Notes under the pieces: generated by a model
Seen by the model: the letters and a program-made list of their open reading frames with translations, nothing else
Database searches by the model: none
What the model was told of the DNA's origin: nothing
Source: Pseudomonas fuscovaginae SE-1
GTDB lineage: Bacteria > Pseudomonadota > Gammaproteobacteria > Pseudomonadales > Pseudomonadaceae
Length of the DNA stretch: 64,000 bases
Direction: 5' to 3'
Assembly: GCF_000364705.1 (NCBI RefSeq)
Contig: NZ_AQOH01000012.1
Location: 1 to 64,000 of the forward strand
Shown here: one piece after another, positions 27,441 through 36,565 of the stretch
How the letters are laid out: the number at the start of each line of letters is the position of its first letter
Numbering within the stretch: the first letter of the stretch is position 1
Program-made: the position numbers and the translations under genes

Positions 27441-28238
27441 ATGAATCAAGCATCCGCCGCGGTATTCAGCCTGCACTACATTGGGCTCAACCTGAAAAAG
27501 GGCGTGACGGCCAAGGATTTCGAGGATTTCGTGCGCCAGCGCGGCGTTGCCATCCCGGCCTATCCCGGCTGGCGCTGGACATTGCTCAAGGGCCTGCGCG
27601 GCGAACGGCAGAACCAGTACCTGATGCTGTTCGAGGCGCCCAGCGCCGAAGCATACGCCCATTACATCGACCGCAATGGCGACCAGACCGCCCATGCCCG
27701 CGAGTTCTGGCTGCAGCATGACGAAGCGCTGGAACTGATCGGCGAATGGAAAACCTTCGCGACCTTCGCCGAACTGCCGACCCTCTTTTCCACCTATTCG
27801 CTGCTGGCGCAGAACGCCAACAGCTCCCTGGCCGAAGGGCCCAACTATCGTGCCGTGGCCGGCGAAAAACCGGTGGAGCGGGTGGTGGGCATCCATAATC
27901 TGGCGCTGCGCTCCGGGGTGTCGGCGCAGACCTTCGAGGACTTCATCACCGGCAATATCCAGCGCATTGAAGATTACCCGGGCTGGAAGTTCCACATGCT
28001 CAAGGGGCAGGGCGGCAACCGCCTGGACCAGTACGCGGTGATGCTGGAGATCGAGAGCCTGGAATCGCTGGATTCCTTCCACCCGGAACTGGACGTGTCG
28101 ACGCAAAGGGCCCTGACTTTCGTACGCGAGCACCAGGAGAGCGAGCGCATGTACGAGGAATGGCGGCAACTGGCGTCCTTCTCCGGCGCGCCGCAGGTGT
28201 ATACCGACTACATCACCATTGCCGGGAATGGTGACTGA
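27441..28238 (+). CDS. Unknown protein with two repeated ferredoxin-like domains (paralogue 2)
   Basis: 265 residues from the ATG of MNQASAAVFSLHY, preceded by TGGAGTC. It matches the 25408-26226 protein over nearly its whole length (shared blocks FSLHYI, YPGWxWTLLxGLRGER, VIGIHNLALR or VVGIHNLALR, MYEEWxQLASFSG). It has the same two-repeat structure, so the pair arose by gene duplication. Many positions differ, so the two may act on different substrates or as a heteromer. It ends the operon; REP sequences follow. Confidence 0.82.
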   Translation: MNQASAAVFSLHYIGLNLKKGVTAKDFEDFVRQRGVAIPAYPGWRWTLLKGLRGERQNQYLMLFEAPSAEAYAHYIDRNGDQTAHAREFWLQHDEALELIGEWKTFATFAELPTLFSTYSLLAQNANSSLAEGPNYRAVAGEKPVERVVGIHNLALRSGVSAQTFEDFITGNIQRIEDYPGWKFHMLKGQGGNRLDQYAVMLEIESLESLDSFHPELDVSTQRALTFVREHQESERMYEEWRQLASFSGAPQVYTDYITIAGNGD

Positions 28239-28642
28239 AATCGGCGGACGTCTGAAATGATCGTTCCCACGCTCCGCGAGGGAATGCCTCATCGGCCTTT
28301 CAATGCAGCGGTCAAACGCTGGGGAGCGGATCGTTACGCCAAGCGCTGAAACTGCGGGGCCTGCCATCCTTATGGCGAGCGGGCTTGCCCGCGCTCGGCT
28401 GCATGGCAGCCGTAAAAACCGCCGCCCCGATTGCGCAGGCAGTATCGCGGTAACCAAGCGCTACGTGCTCCAGCGCGGCGGCGCGACCTCCGGTCAAGCC
28501 CGCGTTGGGGCGCGAAGCGGCACTGAAACCGACACACCAGCCTGGCAGGATGAATCGATTTGTCCGGTTTGCGGCTGCTGTGCAGCCGAGCGCGGGCAAG
28601 CCCGCTCGCCACAAAGGCTGAGCTGCGCCTTGCATCACCCGG
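28239..28642. repeat. REP doublet and other intergenic repeats
   Basis: No gene is supported in these 400 bp. Two REP hairpins face each other at about 28373-28416 and 28571-28612, each with a GAGCGGGCTTGCCCGCGCTCG-like core. They are separated by about 155 bp with a complex spacer. A GATCGTTCCCACGCTCCGCG-type repeat common in Pseudomonas is at about 28259-28278. Frames here are repeat-derived. Confidence 0.75.
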
Positions 28643-29101
28643 TTAAAGATCGAGATGCAAGAACTGACTGAAGCCGTTGGCCTGATATGTTCCAAACGGC
28701 CCGCCCGACCGAAAGCCCTTGGCCCGGTACAGAGCAAGTGCCGGTTCAAACGCACTGCCGCTCCCGGTTTCAAGGCTTAGGCGCCGCATTTGTCTCGCGC
28801 GAGCGGTCAGGATGATGTGATCCAGGATGGCAGTCGCCGCTCCCCGGCGAATGAAATCAGGATGTGTACGCATCGATTTCACTTCGCCGTTGCCATCGGG
28901 AAGCCTCTTCAGGGCGCCGATACTCGCTATCCTGCCAGCCGACCAGGCACTCCACAGTGTCACCTCTGGCACACGAAGACCCGAGAGGTCCAGGGCAAAG
29001 ACATTTCCCTTTGGCGAGTCGGCATGCATGCCTGACAAATGAAGTGCCAGAAGCTCCAGTGTCTGAGGTTCAGTCATGTCATCTTCGCGGATAGTCAGCA
29101 A
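28643..29101 (-). CDS. GNAT-family N-acetyltransferase
   Basis: 152 residues from a TTG start with AAAGGA 7 nt upstream; the internal ATG eight codons later is an alternative. The acetyl-CoA site reads MRTHPDFIRRGAATAILDHI (R-x-x-G-x-A pattern), with YRAKGF near the end, typical of GNAT motifs. It transfers acetyl from acetyl-CoA to an unknown amine. It stands alone between REP sequences and the thiD gene. Confidence 0.88.
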   Translation of the reverse strand: MLTIREDDMTEPQTLELLALHLSGMHADSPKGNVFALDLSGLRVPEVTLWSAWSAGRIASIGALKRLPDGNGEVKSMRTHPDFIRRGAATAILDHIILTARARQMRRLSLETGSGSAFEPALALYRAKGFRSGGPFGTYQANGFSQFLHLDL

Positions 29102-29211
29102 TTTCTTTTCCTTTCAATAGCAAAACCGTGGATGTTGTCAACGAGTCAGAACGCGTTTGCCCAGTTGGTAAACCTGATGCCGAGTTGACTCCATCTCGGA
29201 AGGGATACCGC

Positions 29212-30009
29212 TCATTTCCACAGGGCATGGAAATGATGAACCGGTCCGTGGCCGCTCCCCACCTGCAACTGATCGGCGGCGCCCAGCGCGGCCGTCAGGT
29301 ATTCCTTGGCGCGGGAGACCGATAACGGCAGGGGCGATCCGGGCAGCAGGGCGGTGATCGCGGCGGCAAGCGTACAGCCCGTTCCGTGAGAATGGCGGGT
29401 AGCGATGCGCGGCGCGTCCAATGCCAGTGTGCGGCCACCTCCGGTCAGCAGATCGATGCTCCGTCGACCCTCCAGGTGCCCACCCTTGAGCAGCACCCAA
29501 TCCGCGCCCAGTCGCGCCATTTCAGTCACCGCCACCTGCATCTCTTCCAGCGATCGTGGTTCTTTGTCCTGCAGGAGCACACCGGCCTCGGGCAGATTCG
29601 GGGTGATCAGGGTGGACAGTGGAATCAGGCGCTCCCGAACGGCCGCGACCGCTTCTGGTGCCAACAGCAAATCACCGCTTTTCGCGACCATGACGGGGTC
29701 CAGAACGATGGGGCAGCGGGCCCGCTTGCGTAGACACTGCTCGATGGCTTCGACAATGCCGGCGTTGGCCACCATGCCAATCTTCACGGCATCGACACGC
29801 ACATCGTCGAATACGGCCTCGATCTGCTCGGCAACGAAATCGGGCGCCAGGGGGACGAAGCGACGCACACCTTGCGTATTCTGCGCCACGACCGCCGTGA
29901 TGACGCTCATGCCATAGGCACCCAGGGCCGAAAAGGTCTTCAGGTCGGCCTGAATGCCAGCACCACCGCTAGGATCGGTGCCTGCGATCGTGAGGACATT
30001 GGCTATCAC
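29212..30009 (-). CDS. thiD: Hydroxymethylpyrimidine/phosphomethylpyrimidine kinase
   Basis: 265 residues from a GTG that overlaps the dxs stop (GTGA), so the two are translationally coupled. Signature blocks are [18 protein letters not shown], the GAYGMS loop, [11 protein letters not shown] and HGTGCT with the catalytic Cys/Gly loop. It phosphorylates HMP and HMP-phosphate in the pyrimidine branch of thiamin synthesis; related ribokinase-fold proteins also act on pyridoxal. Pairing with dxs is notable, since DXP feeds the thiazole half of thiamin. This may be a second thiD of the genome. Confidence 0.92.
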   Translation of the reverse strand: MIANVLTIAGTDPSGGAGIQADLKTFSALGAYGMSVITAVVAQNTQGVRRFVPLAPDFVAEQIEAVFDDVRVDAVKIGMVANAGIVEAIEQCLRKRARCPIVLDPVMVAKSGDLLLAPEAVAAVRERLIPLSTLITPNLPEAGVLLQDKEPRSLEEMQVAVTEMARLGADWVLLKGGHLEGRRSIDLLTGGGRTLALDAPRIATRHSHGTGCTLAAAITALLPGSPLPLSVSRAKEYLTAALGAADQLQVGSGHGPVHHFHALWK

Positions 30010-31910
30010 GGTGCGGGCACCGCCGAAACCGGTGTCTGCGCCAACAGGTCCGAAAAGCGTTCGCGGATGGAACGGATGATGCCGGCGCCATCCAGGCCGC
30101 ATTCGGCGAGCAGGGCAGCGCGCTCGCCATGGTCGATGAAACTGTCTGGAAGCCCCAGTTGCAGCACGGGGCGAAGCGTGTCGCCAGCCAGCATGGCTTC
30201 CACGCACGCCGAACCCGCTCCGCCCATGACACAGCCTTCTTCGAGGGTGACCAGGGCATCGTGGGTACTTGCCATCTGCCGGACCAGTCGCGCATCGATC
30301 GGTTTCACGAAACGCATGTTGACCACCGTCGCGTCCAGCTTCTCGGCGGCCGCCAGGGCGGGGGCGACCATCGGACCGAAGGCAAGGATGGCCAGGCGCC
30401 CGCCCGCGGGCCGCGTGGTGGTGCGGCGGATCTCGCCCTTGCCGATCGGGATGGTCTGCATCTGCGCCATGGTGGCCACGCCCGCCCCGGCGCCACGCGG
30501 GTAGCGCACGGCCGTCGGATTCGGTTGCTGCAGCGCCGTGTAGAGCATCTGCCGACATTCGTTCTCGTCCGACGCCGTCATCACCGTCAGGTTGGGAATG
30601 CAGCGCAGGAAGGCCAGGTCGTAGGCGCCGAGGTGGGTGGCGCCGTCGGCCCCGACGATGCCCGCGCGGTCGATCGCAAAGACGACGGGCAGGTTCTGTA
30701 GCGCGACATCGTGAATGACCTGGTCATAGGAGCGCTGCAGAAAGGTCGAGTAGATGCCGACCACCGGCCTCAAGCCTTCCGCTGCGAGGCCCGCCGCGAA
30801 GGTCACGGCGTGCTGCTCGGCGATGCCCACGTCGTAGTAGCGTGACGCAAACCGCTTGGCGAACGCCACCATCCCCGAGCCTTCGCACATCGCCGGCGTG
30901 ATGCCGACCACGCGCGTATCCTGTTCGGCAACGTCGCAGAGCCATTCGCCGAACACCTGCGAGTAGGTCTTGGGGGGCGGTACCGCGGCCGCGGTGACCC
31001 CACGGGAAGGATCGAAGCGTCCCGGGCTGTGATACCGCACGGGATCGGCTTCGGCAGGCGCGTACCCCATGCCCTTGCGGGTCACGACGTGCAGCAGTTG
31101 AGGGCCGCGCAGGTTTTTCATGTTTCGCAGCGTGGACACCAGCGCCCCGAGGTCATGGCCGTCCACTGGACCGATGTAGTTGAAACCCAGCGCCTCGAAA
31201 AGCGTCGACGGCAGCAGCAGTCCCTTGACCTGCGCTTCGAGGCGCTGCGCCATGCCGCGCAACGGGGGAGTGGCGAGCAGCGCCTGTTCGACCCCCGTGC
31301 GTAGCGCCGTGTAGAAGGGGCCCGACATCAGGCGCGCGAGATGGCCACTGAGGGCGCCCACGGGCGCCGAAATGGACATGGCGTTGTCGTTCAGGATCAC
31401 GATGAACGGCAAGTCGCGCTCGACGCCCGCATTGTTCATGGCCTCGAACGCCATGCCCGCGCTCATCGCGCCATCGCCGATCACGGCGATCGCATGGCGT
31501 TCGTGGCGCTGCTGCCTGGAGGCGAGCGCCATCCCCAGCGCGGCCGAGACGGAGGTGCTCGAGTGGGCGGTGCCGAATGCGTCGAACGGGGACTCCTCGC
31601 GCACCGGAAAGCCCGACAGGCCGCCAGCCTGGCGCATGGTGTGCATGCGGTCGCGACGGCCCGTCAGTATCTTGTGCGCGTAGGTCTGGTGGCCTACGTC
31701 CCAGACGATACGATCGTGCGGGGTGTCGAAGACATAGTGCAGGGCGATCGTCAGTTCAACGACGCCCAGGTTCGGTGACAGATGCCCGCCCGTGCGCGCA
31801 ACGCTGTCCAGCAGAAAGGTCCGCAATTGGTGCGCCAGTTGCGGCAGTTGGCTGGGGTCGAGGCGACGCAGGTCGGACGGGCCATCGAGACTGTGAAGCA
31901 GGTCGATCAT
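30006..31910 (-). CDS. dxs: 1-deoxy-D-xylulose-5-phosphate synthase
   Basis: 634 residues, the usual DXS length, starting at the ATG of [10 protein letters not shown] after AAGGATCCTCC. It has thiamin-diphosphate site [28 protein letters not shown], the catalytic [12 protein letters not shown] glutamate, and [15 protein letters not shown]. It condenses pyruvate with glyceraldehyde 3-phosphate to DXP, the precursor of isoprenoids, thiamin thiazole and, in many bacteria, pyridoxal phosphate. Pseudomonas genomes usually carry dxs next to ispA and xseB. Here it sits with thiD and has no such neighbours, so it is probably a second, accessory copy, perhaps acquired. Confidence 0.95.
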   Translation of the reverse strand: MIDLLHSLDGPSDLRRLDPSQLPQLAHQLRTFLLDSVARTGGHLSPNLGVVELTIALHYVFDTPHDRIVWDVGHQTYAHKILTGRRDRMHTMRQAGGLSGFPVREESPFDAFGTAHSSTSVSAALGMALASRQQRHERHAIAVIGDGAMSAGMAFEAMNNAGVERDLPFIVILNDNAMSISAPVGALSGHLARLMSGPFYTALRTGVEQALLATPPLRGMAQRLEAQVKGLLLPSTLFEALGFNYIGPVDGHDLGALVSTLRNMKNLRGPQLLHVVTRKGMGYAPAEADPVRYHSPGRFDPSRGVTAAAVPPPKTYSQVFGEWLCDVAEQDTRVVGITPAMCEGSGMVAFAKRFASRYYDVGIAEQHAVTFAAGLAAEGLRPVVGIYSTFLQRSYDQVIHDVALQNLPVVFAIDRAGIVGADGATHLGAYDLAFLRCIPNLTVMTASDENECRQMLYTALQQPNPTAVRYPRGAGAGVATMAQMQTIPIGKGEIRRTTTRPAGGRLAILAFGPMVAPALAAAEKLDATVVNMRFVKPIDARLVRQMASTHDALVTLEEGCVMGGAGSACVEAMLAGDTLRPVLQLGLPDSFIDHGERAALLAECGLDGAGIIRSIRERFSDLLAQTPVSAVPAP

Positions 31911-31964
31911 GGAGGATCCTTGGCTGAAGAAGCGGCTTGCTTGCATGCGTTGCACGGCATTTGA

Positions 31965-31976
31965 TTGCAATTGCAA
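31965..31976. promoter_or_regulatory. Perfect 12-bp palindrome upstream of dxs
   Basis: TTGCAATTGCAA lies 55 bp before the dxs start in an otherwise gene-free 204-bp gap. Its symmetry and position suggest a repressor site. No TPP-riboswitch core was seen here. Confidence 0.35.
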
Positions 31977-32114
31977 CCATACTAAACGGCAAGGCATGCC
32001 ACAGGCAAGGATGACCAGGCCGCACACCGGTGCGCGCCTGTTTGCAACGCGGACAGGCGCTCACGGGGCGCGAGGGACTCGACTCAGGATGGGCGAGGGC
32101 GCAGGCAGGCGTTG

Positions 32115-33155
32115 CTAGAACGCCGTCACGACGGTCACACCAGCCGTCTCGAAGCGATCCATGTTCACCAGGGCGTCAATGGATTGCTCCAGACTGATGG
32201 TTTTGCCGACAAGCTTCTCGGGGGCCAATTTGCCGCAGTGGATCATCGCGATCATGGCGTCGTAGCGATGCGCTTGCATGCCGTGACTGCCATGGATCTC
32301 CAGTTCATGCGCGATGACCCTGTCCATCGGAATGGCAGGCTTGGCGTGGTCGGCAAGCATCAGGCCGACCTGGATATGCCTGCCGCGACGGCGCAGATTG
32401 TTGATGGAGTTGAAGCAGGTCGTCGGGTGTCCCAAAGCGTCCAGCGAGACATGCGCGCCGCCTCGGCTGATCTCCATGACCGCCTCGGTGACGTCCGCGA
32501 CCTGGCTGGCGTTCACCGTTGCCACGGCCCCCAGTGCGCGTGCCAGTTCCAGCTTGTCATCGGCGATGTCGATGGCAATCACGTTCGCACCGATGGCCTG
32601 GGCGATCATGACCGCAGAAAGTCCCACGCCTCCGCAGCCATGCACAGCGACCCACTGGCCTGCGCTGACCTTGCCCTGATCGACGACCGCCCGGAACGAC
32701 GTGACGAAGCGGCAGCCCAGGCTCGCGGCTGTCGCATAGTCCATGGTTTCAGGCAGGGCGACCAGGTTCAGATCTGCCTGATGAATCCCGACGTACTCGG
32801 CGAACGACCCCCAGTGGGTGAAGCCTGGCTGGAACTGGGAGTGGCAGACCTGCTGATTGCCGCTGTTGCACTCCGGGCATGCGCCGCATCCCCCCACGAA
32901 TGGCACGGTTACGCGATCGCCCACCTTCCATTTGGTGACATGGCTGCCCACCTCTGCCACGACCCCGGCGAGTTCGTGCCCTGGAACATGGGGCAGCTGG
33001 ATGTCTGGATCATGACCTTTCCAGCCATGCCAGTCGCTGCGGCACACCCCCGTACCCTTGACCTGGATCACCACGCCGTGCGGGGCCGGGGCCGGGTCCT
33101 CGACAGTCATCAGGCGCGGCGGCTGGGAAAAGGCTTCGTAGACTACAGCTTTCAT
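32115..33155 (-). CDS. Zinc-dependent alcohol dehydrogenase
   Basis: 346 residues from the ATG of [11 protein letters not shown], 8 nt after GAGG; an ATG two codons earlier is too close to that site. The catalytic zinc region is [10 protein letters not shown] with GHELAGVV, the structural zinc cysteines are in [16 protein letters not shown], and the Rossmann motif is [11 protein letters not shown]. It is a cytosolic NAD(P)-dependent medium-chain dehydrogenase of unknown substrate. It is divergent from an Lrp/AsnC regulator with shared operator boxes, so it is probably its target. Confidence 0.93.
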   Translation of the reverse strand: MKAVVYEAFSQPPRLMTVEDPAPAPHGVVIQVKGTGVCRSDWHGWKGHDPDIQLPHVPGHELAGVVAEVGSHVTKWKVGDRVTVPFVGGCGACPECNSGNQQVCHSQFQPGFTHWGSFAEYVGIHQADLNLVALPETMDYATAASLGCRFVTSFRAVVDQGKVSAGQWVAVHGCGGVGLSAVMIAQAIGANVIAIDIADDKLELARALGAVATVNASQVADVTEAVMEISRGGAHVSLDALGHPTTCFNSINNLRRRGRHIQVGLMLADHAKPAIPMDRVIAHELEIHGSHGMQAHRYDAMIAMIHCGKLAPEKLVGKTISLEQSIDALVNMDRFETAGVTVVTAF

Positions 33156-33322
33156 GAGCATTACCTCGGCTTGGCTGACATCAGTTTTGTCTCCGGCGGT
33201 GCAGATCGGCCAACTACGCGGTCAAGGCGTAGCTGGCTGCAGACTGCCAACCTGAGCCAATGATTGACTCCAGACCTGTCATCAAGCATCCGGAGCCCGG
33301 TCATTATGGAGAAATGCTCTGG

Positions 33323-33404
33323 AATTACCTTTCGGATTGAATTTGACAGCCACCAAAATATGAAATTACCTTTCATTAATTGACTTGATCCTGAAAGGTA
33401 AATT
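33323..33404. promoter_or_regulatory. Three repeated operator boxes between ADH and Lrp-type regulator
   Basis: AATTACCTTTC occurs at 33323-33333 and 33364-33374 in direct orientation. An inverted copy, GAAAGGTAAATT, is at 33393-33404 and overlaps the regulator's ribosome-binding site. Multiple phased sites are typical for Lrp/AsnC octamers. Confidence 0.65.
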
Positions 33405-33405
33405 C

Positions 33406-33888
33406 ATGAGCGACAGGCTGGACAGAGTAGAAATTGCAATTGCGGACAGACTGCAACGTGACGGCAGGCTCTCGAACGTAAAGCTGGCCGAGCAACTGTC
33501 CCTCAGCGAAGCCTCCTGCTGGAGGAAGCTGAAGCGCCTTGAAGAGTGCGGGGTAGTCGAAGGCTACCAGGCCGTGCTGAACAGAAAAAAGCTGGGCTTG
33601 GGAGTCATGGCCTTCGTGCAGATTTCGTGCACTGACCATAGTGAGGAAGCGACGGCAAAACTCGAGAGAATAATCGAGTCGGCACCACAGGTGCTGAGCT
33701 GTCATAACACCACAGGGGAGGCTGACTTTTTACTGCAAGTGGTCGCTCGTGATCTGGACAGCTACAGCCGATTCGTGGAGAAGGTGTTGAGGAAGCTGCC
33801 CGGCGTTTCCAGTATCAGATCGAACCTGTCTTTGCGGGAGCTGAAAACCACTAACCGATTGCCGGTGACGGAGCTGCTGAGCCTGTGA
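33406..33888 (+). CDS. Lrp/AsnC-family transcriptional regulator
   Basis: 160 residues; the ATG follows AAAGGTAAATTC. The N-terminal winged helix (about 5-60, with RLSNVKLAEQLSLSEASCWRKLKRLEECGVV) is typical of Lrp/AsnC. The RAM/ligand domain follows (VMAFVQISC, VLSCHNTTGEADFLLQVVARDLDSY). It senses an amino acid or similar small ligand. It probably regulates itself and the divergent alcohol dehydrogenase through the AATTACCTTTC boxes. Confidence 0.93.
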   Translation: MSDRLDRVEIAIADRLQRDGRLSNVKLAEQLSLSEASCWRKLKRLEECGVVEGYQAVLNRKKLGLGVMAFVQISCTDHSEEATAKLERIIESAPQVLSCHNTTGEADFLLQVVARDLDSYSRFVEKVLRKLPGVSSIRSNLSLRELKTTNRLPVTELLSL

Positions 33889-33945
33889 CAGGAATGGCCA
33901 CCGGCGAGGGCCCGAATTCACCCAGGCGCCGAGCCGGCGCCCCCC

Positions 33946-34848
33946 TCAGGAACGCGCCGGGCCGGCCTCGACCTGCTCGCGCAGCAACTGCAGGTAGCGG
34001 CGCGCGCCGAGGCCCAGCGGGCGGCTCTTGTACCATATCACATCGACCCAGAGGCGGATCTGGCTGGCCATGTTGTCGAACTTCACGGCCGCCAGCACAC
34101 CCGAGTCGATCATCGGCTGCACCAGCGGATCGGGCAGGTAGGCCCAGCCCATGCCGGCCTGCACCAGGTCCAGGGTGGCCATGTAGCTGTCGGTAAGCCA
34201 TACCCGGTGCGACAACACGATCTGCGGGTCGGAAGCCTTGGGGTCGCCGCTGGCCACCACGATCTGCCGGGTGTCGGCCATACGCGCTTCGTCCAGCGGT
34301 TTGCCTTTGCTGGTGAAGGGGTAGCCGGGTGCCGCCACGGCGGTAAGCAACTGGCTGCCGGCCTCGGCGAAGGCCTCGCGCTCGTCGATGCCGGGGCGCT
34401 CGAACATCAACGCCACGTGCACGCTGCCATCATGGATCATGCGCACCGCATCGGTCTGCGCCGCCGAGCGGATCTCGATCTCCAGGGTCGGGAACTCCCG
34501 GGCCAGCATGGTCAGTGGGCGGCTCCAGACGCCGGTCTGCAGCTCAGGCGCCATGGCCAGCACGAGGCGGCGCTCCAGGCCCTTGTGCAACTGCAGGGCG
34601 TGGGCGTCGAGCAGGTTCAACTGGCTGACCACCTGTCGCGCCTGCGGTTCCAGTGCCCGAGCGGCGGCGGTGGGCAGCGCCTTGCGGGTCGAGCGATCGA
34701 ACAGCTCCAGATCCAGCTCCGCCTCCAACTGCGAAACCGCCATGTTCACCGCCGAAGGCACGCGCCCCAGAACGCGGGCGGCGGCGGAAAACGAGCCTTC
34801 GTCAATGACGGCGAGAAAGACCCGGAGCGATTCGCTGGTGAAGACCAT
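33946..34848 (-). CDS. LysR-family transcriptional regulator
   Basis: 300 residues. The N-terminal LysR helix-turn-helix (LRVFLAVIDEGSFSAAARVLGRVPSAVN) is followed by a periplasmic-binding-protein-like effector domain. It is divergent from the two-SDR/aminotransferase/ligase operon, with a CTGATAG-N13-CTATCAG site between, so it is the likely regulator of that operon. Confidence 0.92.
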   Translation of the reverse strand: MVFTSESLRVFLAVIDEGSFSAAARVLGRVPSAVNMAVSQLEAELDLELFDRSTRKALPTAAARALEPQARQVVSQLNLLDAHALQLHKGLERRLVLAMAPELQTGVWSRPLTMLAREFPTLEIEIRSAAQTDAVRMIHDGSVHVALMFERPGIDEREAFAEAGSQLLTAVAAPGYPFTSKGKPLDEARMADTRQIVVASGDPKASDPQIVLSHRVWLTDSYMATLDLVQAGMGWAYLPDPLVQPMIDSGVLAAVKFDNMASQIRLWVDVIWYKSRPLGLGARRYLQLLREQVEAGPARS

Positions 34849-34862
34849 GATTGTCAGATTTC

Positions 34863-34889
34863 CTGATAGTAGTTGTCTTTTTCTATCAG
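34863..34889. promoter_or_regulatory. LysR-type inverted repeat
   Basis: CTGATAG (34863-34869) and CTATCAG (34883-34889) are perfect reverse complements separated by 13 bp in the divergent promoter region. This spacing suits LysR activators. Confidence 0.6.
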
Positions 34890-34939
34890 ATTTATGCGCT
34901 TAGCATCCAGCCCATCGAAACGAGTTTCTTGAGGTGGGT

Positions 34940-35716
34940 ATGTTCAGGGCAATGGCAGGTCAGGTGGCGTTAGTCAGCGGTGCCGGCAGCGAGAGCGGTA
35001 TCGGCATGGCCATCGCGCGCCGCCTTGGCGCCGCGGGCGTGAAGCTGATCGTTACCGCCAGCAGCGCGCGCATCGCCGAGCGGGTGGGCGAGCTGCGCGC
35101 CGCCGGTTTCGACGCCGAAGGCCGCGCGGTCGACCTGACCGACGAACCCCGGGTGCAGGACTTCGCACGCTGGGCCGAGGCGTGCTGGGGCCGGATCGAC
35201 ATCCTGGTCAATAACGCCGGCATGGCCATGCAGGGCAGCCCCGAGCCTTTCGTCGAAGTTTCGAAGATGAGCCTCGATGTCTGGAACCTGTCGATTTCGC
35301 GCAACCTGACCAGCGCCTTTCTGCTCACCCGCGCGGTGCTGCCGGGCATGCAGCGGCACGGTTATGGCCGCGTGGTGCACGTCAGTTCTGTGACCGGTAC
35401 CCGTGTCGGCAACCCCGGTGAGGCCGGCTACAGCGCCGCCAAGGCGGGCATGGTCGGTCTCAACCTGTCGCTGGCGCTGGAAGTGGCCGGGCAGGGCATC
35501 ACAGTCAATTCGGTGGCCCCGGGCTGGATCGCCACCGGAGCCACCCAGCCGGAAGAAGCGCGCGCCGCCGCCTACGTGCCGGTGGGCCGCGCCGGTCATC
35601 CCGACGAAGTCGCGGCGGCGGTGGCCTTCCTGGCGTCGCCCGAAGCCAGCTACATCACCGGCGAGACGCTGGTCATCGACGGTGGCAACGCCCTGATCGA
35701 GAACAAGGCGCCTTGA
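34940..35716 (+). CDS. Short-chain dehydrogenase/reductase 1
   Basis: 258 residues from the ATG of MFRAMAGQ, five nt after GAGG; GTG at 34934 and ATG at 34952 are alternatives. The cofactor motif is GAGSESGIGMA, NNAG follows, and the catalytic Tyr-Lys pair is YSAAKAG. The C-terminal GETLVIDGG is typical of FabG-like SDRs. It is probably an NAD(P)-dependent alcohol or keto-group oxidoreductase and the first gene of the LysR-controlled operon. Confidence 0.92.
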   Translation: MFRAMAGQVALVSGAGSESGIGMAIARRLGAAGVKLIVTASSARIAERVGELRAAGFDAEGRAVDLTDEPRVQDFARWAEACWGRIDILVNNAGMAMQGSPEPFVEVSKMSLDVWNLSISRNLTSAFLLTRAVLPGMQRHGYGRVVHVSSVTGTRVGNPGEAGYSAAKAGMVGLNLSLALEVAGQGITVNSVAPGWIATGATQPEEARAAAYVPVGRAGHPDEVAAAVAFLASPEASYITGETLVIDGGNALIENKAP

Positions 35717-35771
35717 GGGCGCCACCTTTATCCACCTACCTAGCGGCTTGCCTAGCCGAGGAGTGAACCTG

Positions 35772-36527
35772 ATGCAGCCCGTCGTTCTGATTACCGGTGT
35801 TCTCGGCGGAATCGGCCAGGCCGTGAGCGAGCGTTTCGCCGCCAGCGGCTGGCGCGTGTTCGGCACCGACCTGGAGGCCGGCGGCCTGGCCAGCCAGCAG
35901 GCGGCAGGCAAGCTGGTCGGGGCGCATGCCGCCGACATTCGCCAGCCTGGCGCCTGTCGCGAGGTGGTCGCCGCGCTCCTCGCCACCACCGGGCGCCTGG
36001 ATGCCTTGGTCAACTGCGCCGGCGTATGGCGTGAAGGCCCGGTGGAGTCGTTCAGCGAAGAGGACTTCGACATCGTGCTGAACGTCAACCTCAAGGCCAC
36101 CTTCTTCATGTGCGCGGCCAGCATCCCGGCACTGCGCGAGACCCAGGGTGCCATCGTCAACATCTCCAGCGACGCCGGCCGCCAGGGCAACCGCAATGCC
36201 GCCGCGTACTGCGCGAGCAAGGGCGCGGTGACCATCATGACCAAGGCCCTGGCACTGGACCTGGCCCCCGATGGCGTGCGCTGCAACAGCGTTTCGCCGG
36301 GCGATGTGGAAACCCCGATGCTCAAGTTCCAGGCCCAGCGCTACGGCAATGGCGACATGGACGCCTACTACCAGGATCTGCTGGCCAAGTACCCGCAAGG
36401 TGACGCCGCCCGTTTCATCCAGCCCGGCGAAGTGGCCGACCTGGTGTTCTTTCTCTGCCAGAGCAGCGCCCGGTCGATCACGGGCGCGGACCTGGCCATC
36501 GACTGTGGTGTGTCGGCCGGCAATTGA
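35772..36527 (+). CDS. Short-chain dehydrogenase/reductase 2
   Basis: 251 residues; the ATG is 8 nt after GAGGAG. The cofactor loop is GVLGGIGQAV, NCAGV follows, and the catalytic motif is YCASKG. It lies 55 bp after SDR1 and is clearly diverged from it. Two SDRs next to an aminotransferase and a ligase suggest stepwise oxidation of an amino alcohol or hydroxy amine; the substrate cannot be read. Confidence 0.92.
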   Translation: MQPVVLITGVLGGIGQAVSERFAASGWRVFGTDLEAGGLASQQAAGKLVGAHAADIRQPGACREVVAALLATTGRLDALVNCAGVWREGPVESFSEEDFDIVLNVNLKATFFMCAASIPALRETQGAIVNISSDAGRQGNRNAAAYCASKGAVTIMTKALALDLAPDGVRCNSVSPGDVETPMLKFQAQRYGNGDMDAYYQDLLAKYPQGDAARFIQPGEVADLVFFLCQSSARSITGADLAIDCGVSAGN

Positions 36528-36565
36528 ATCTTGCCCCGACCTGATTGATAACAAGGAGCCTCCCC

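Noticed and set aside
28373-28612. CRISPR array
   Set aside because: Only two facing REP hairpins; no regularly spaced direct repeats.
28303-28773. Frames across the REP doublet
   Set aside because: Repeat-derived, both strands open because of GC-rich palindromes.
31911-32114. TPP riboswitch upstream of dxs-thiD
   Set aside because: The conserved CTGAGA and ACCTGATCTGGATAATGCC elements were not seen.
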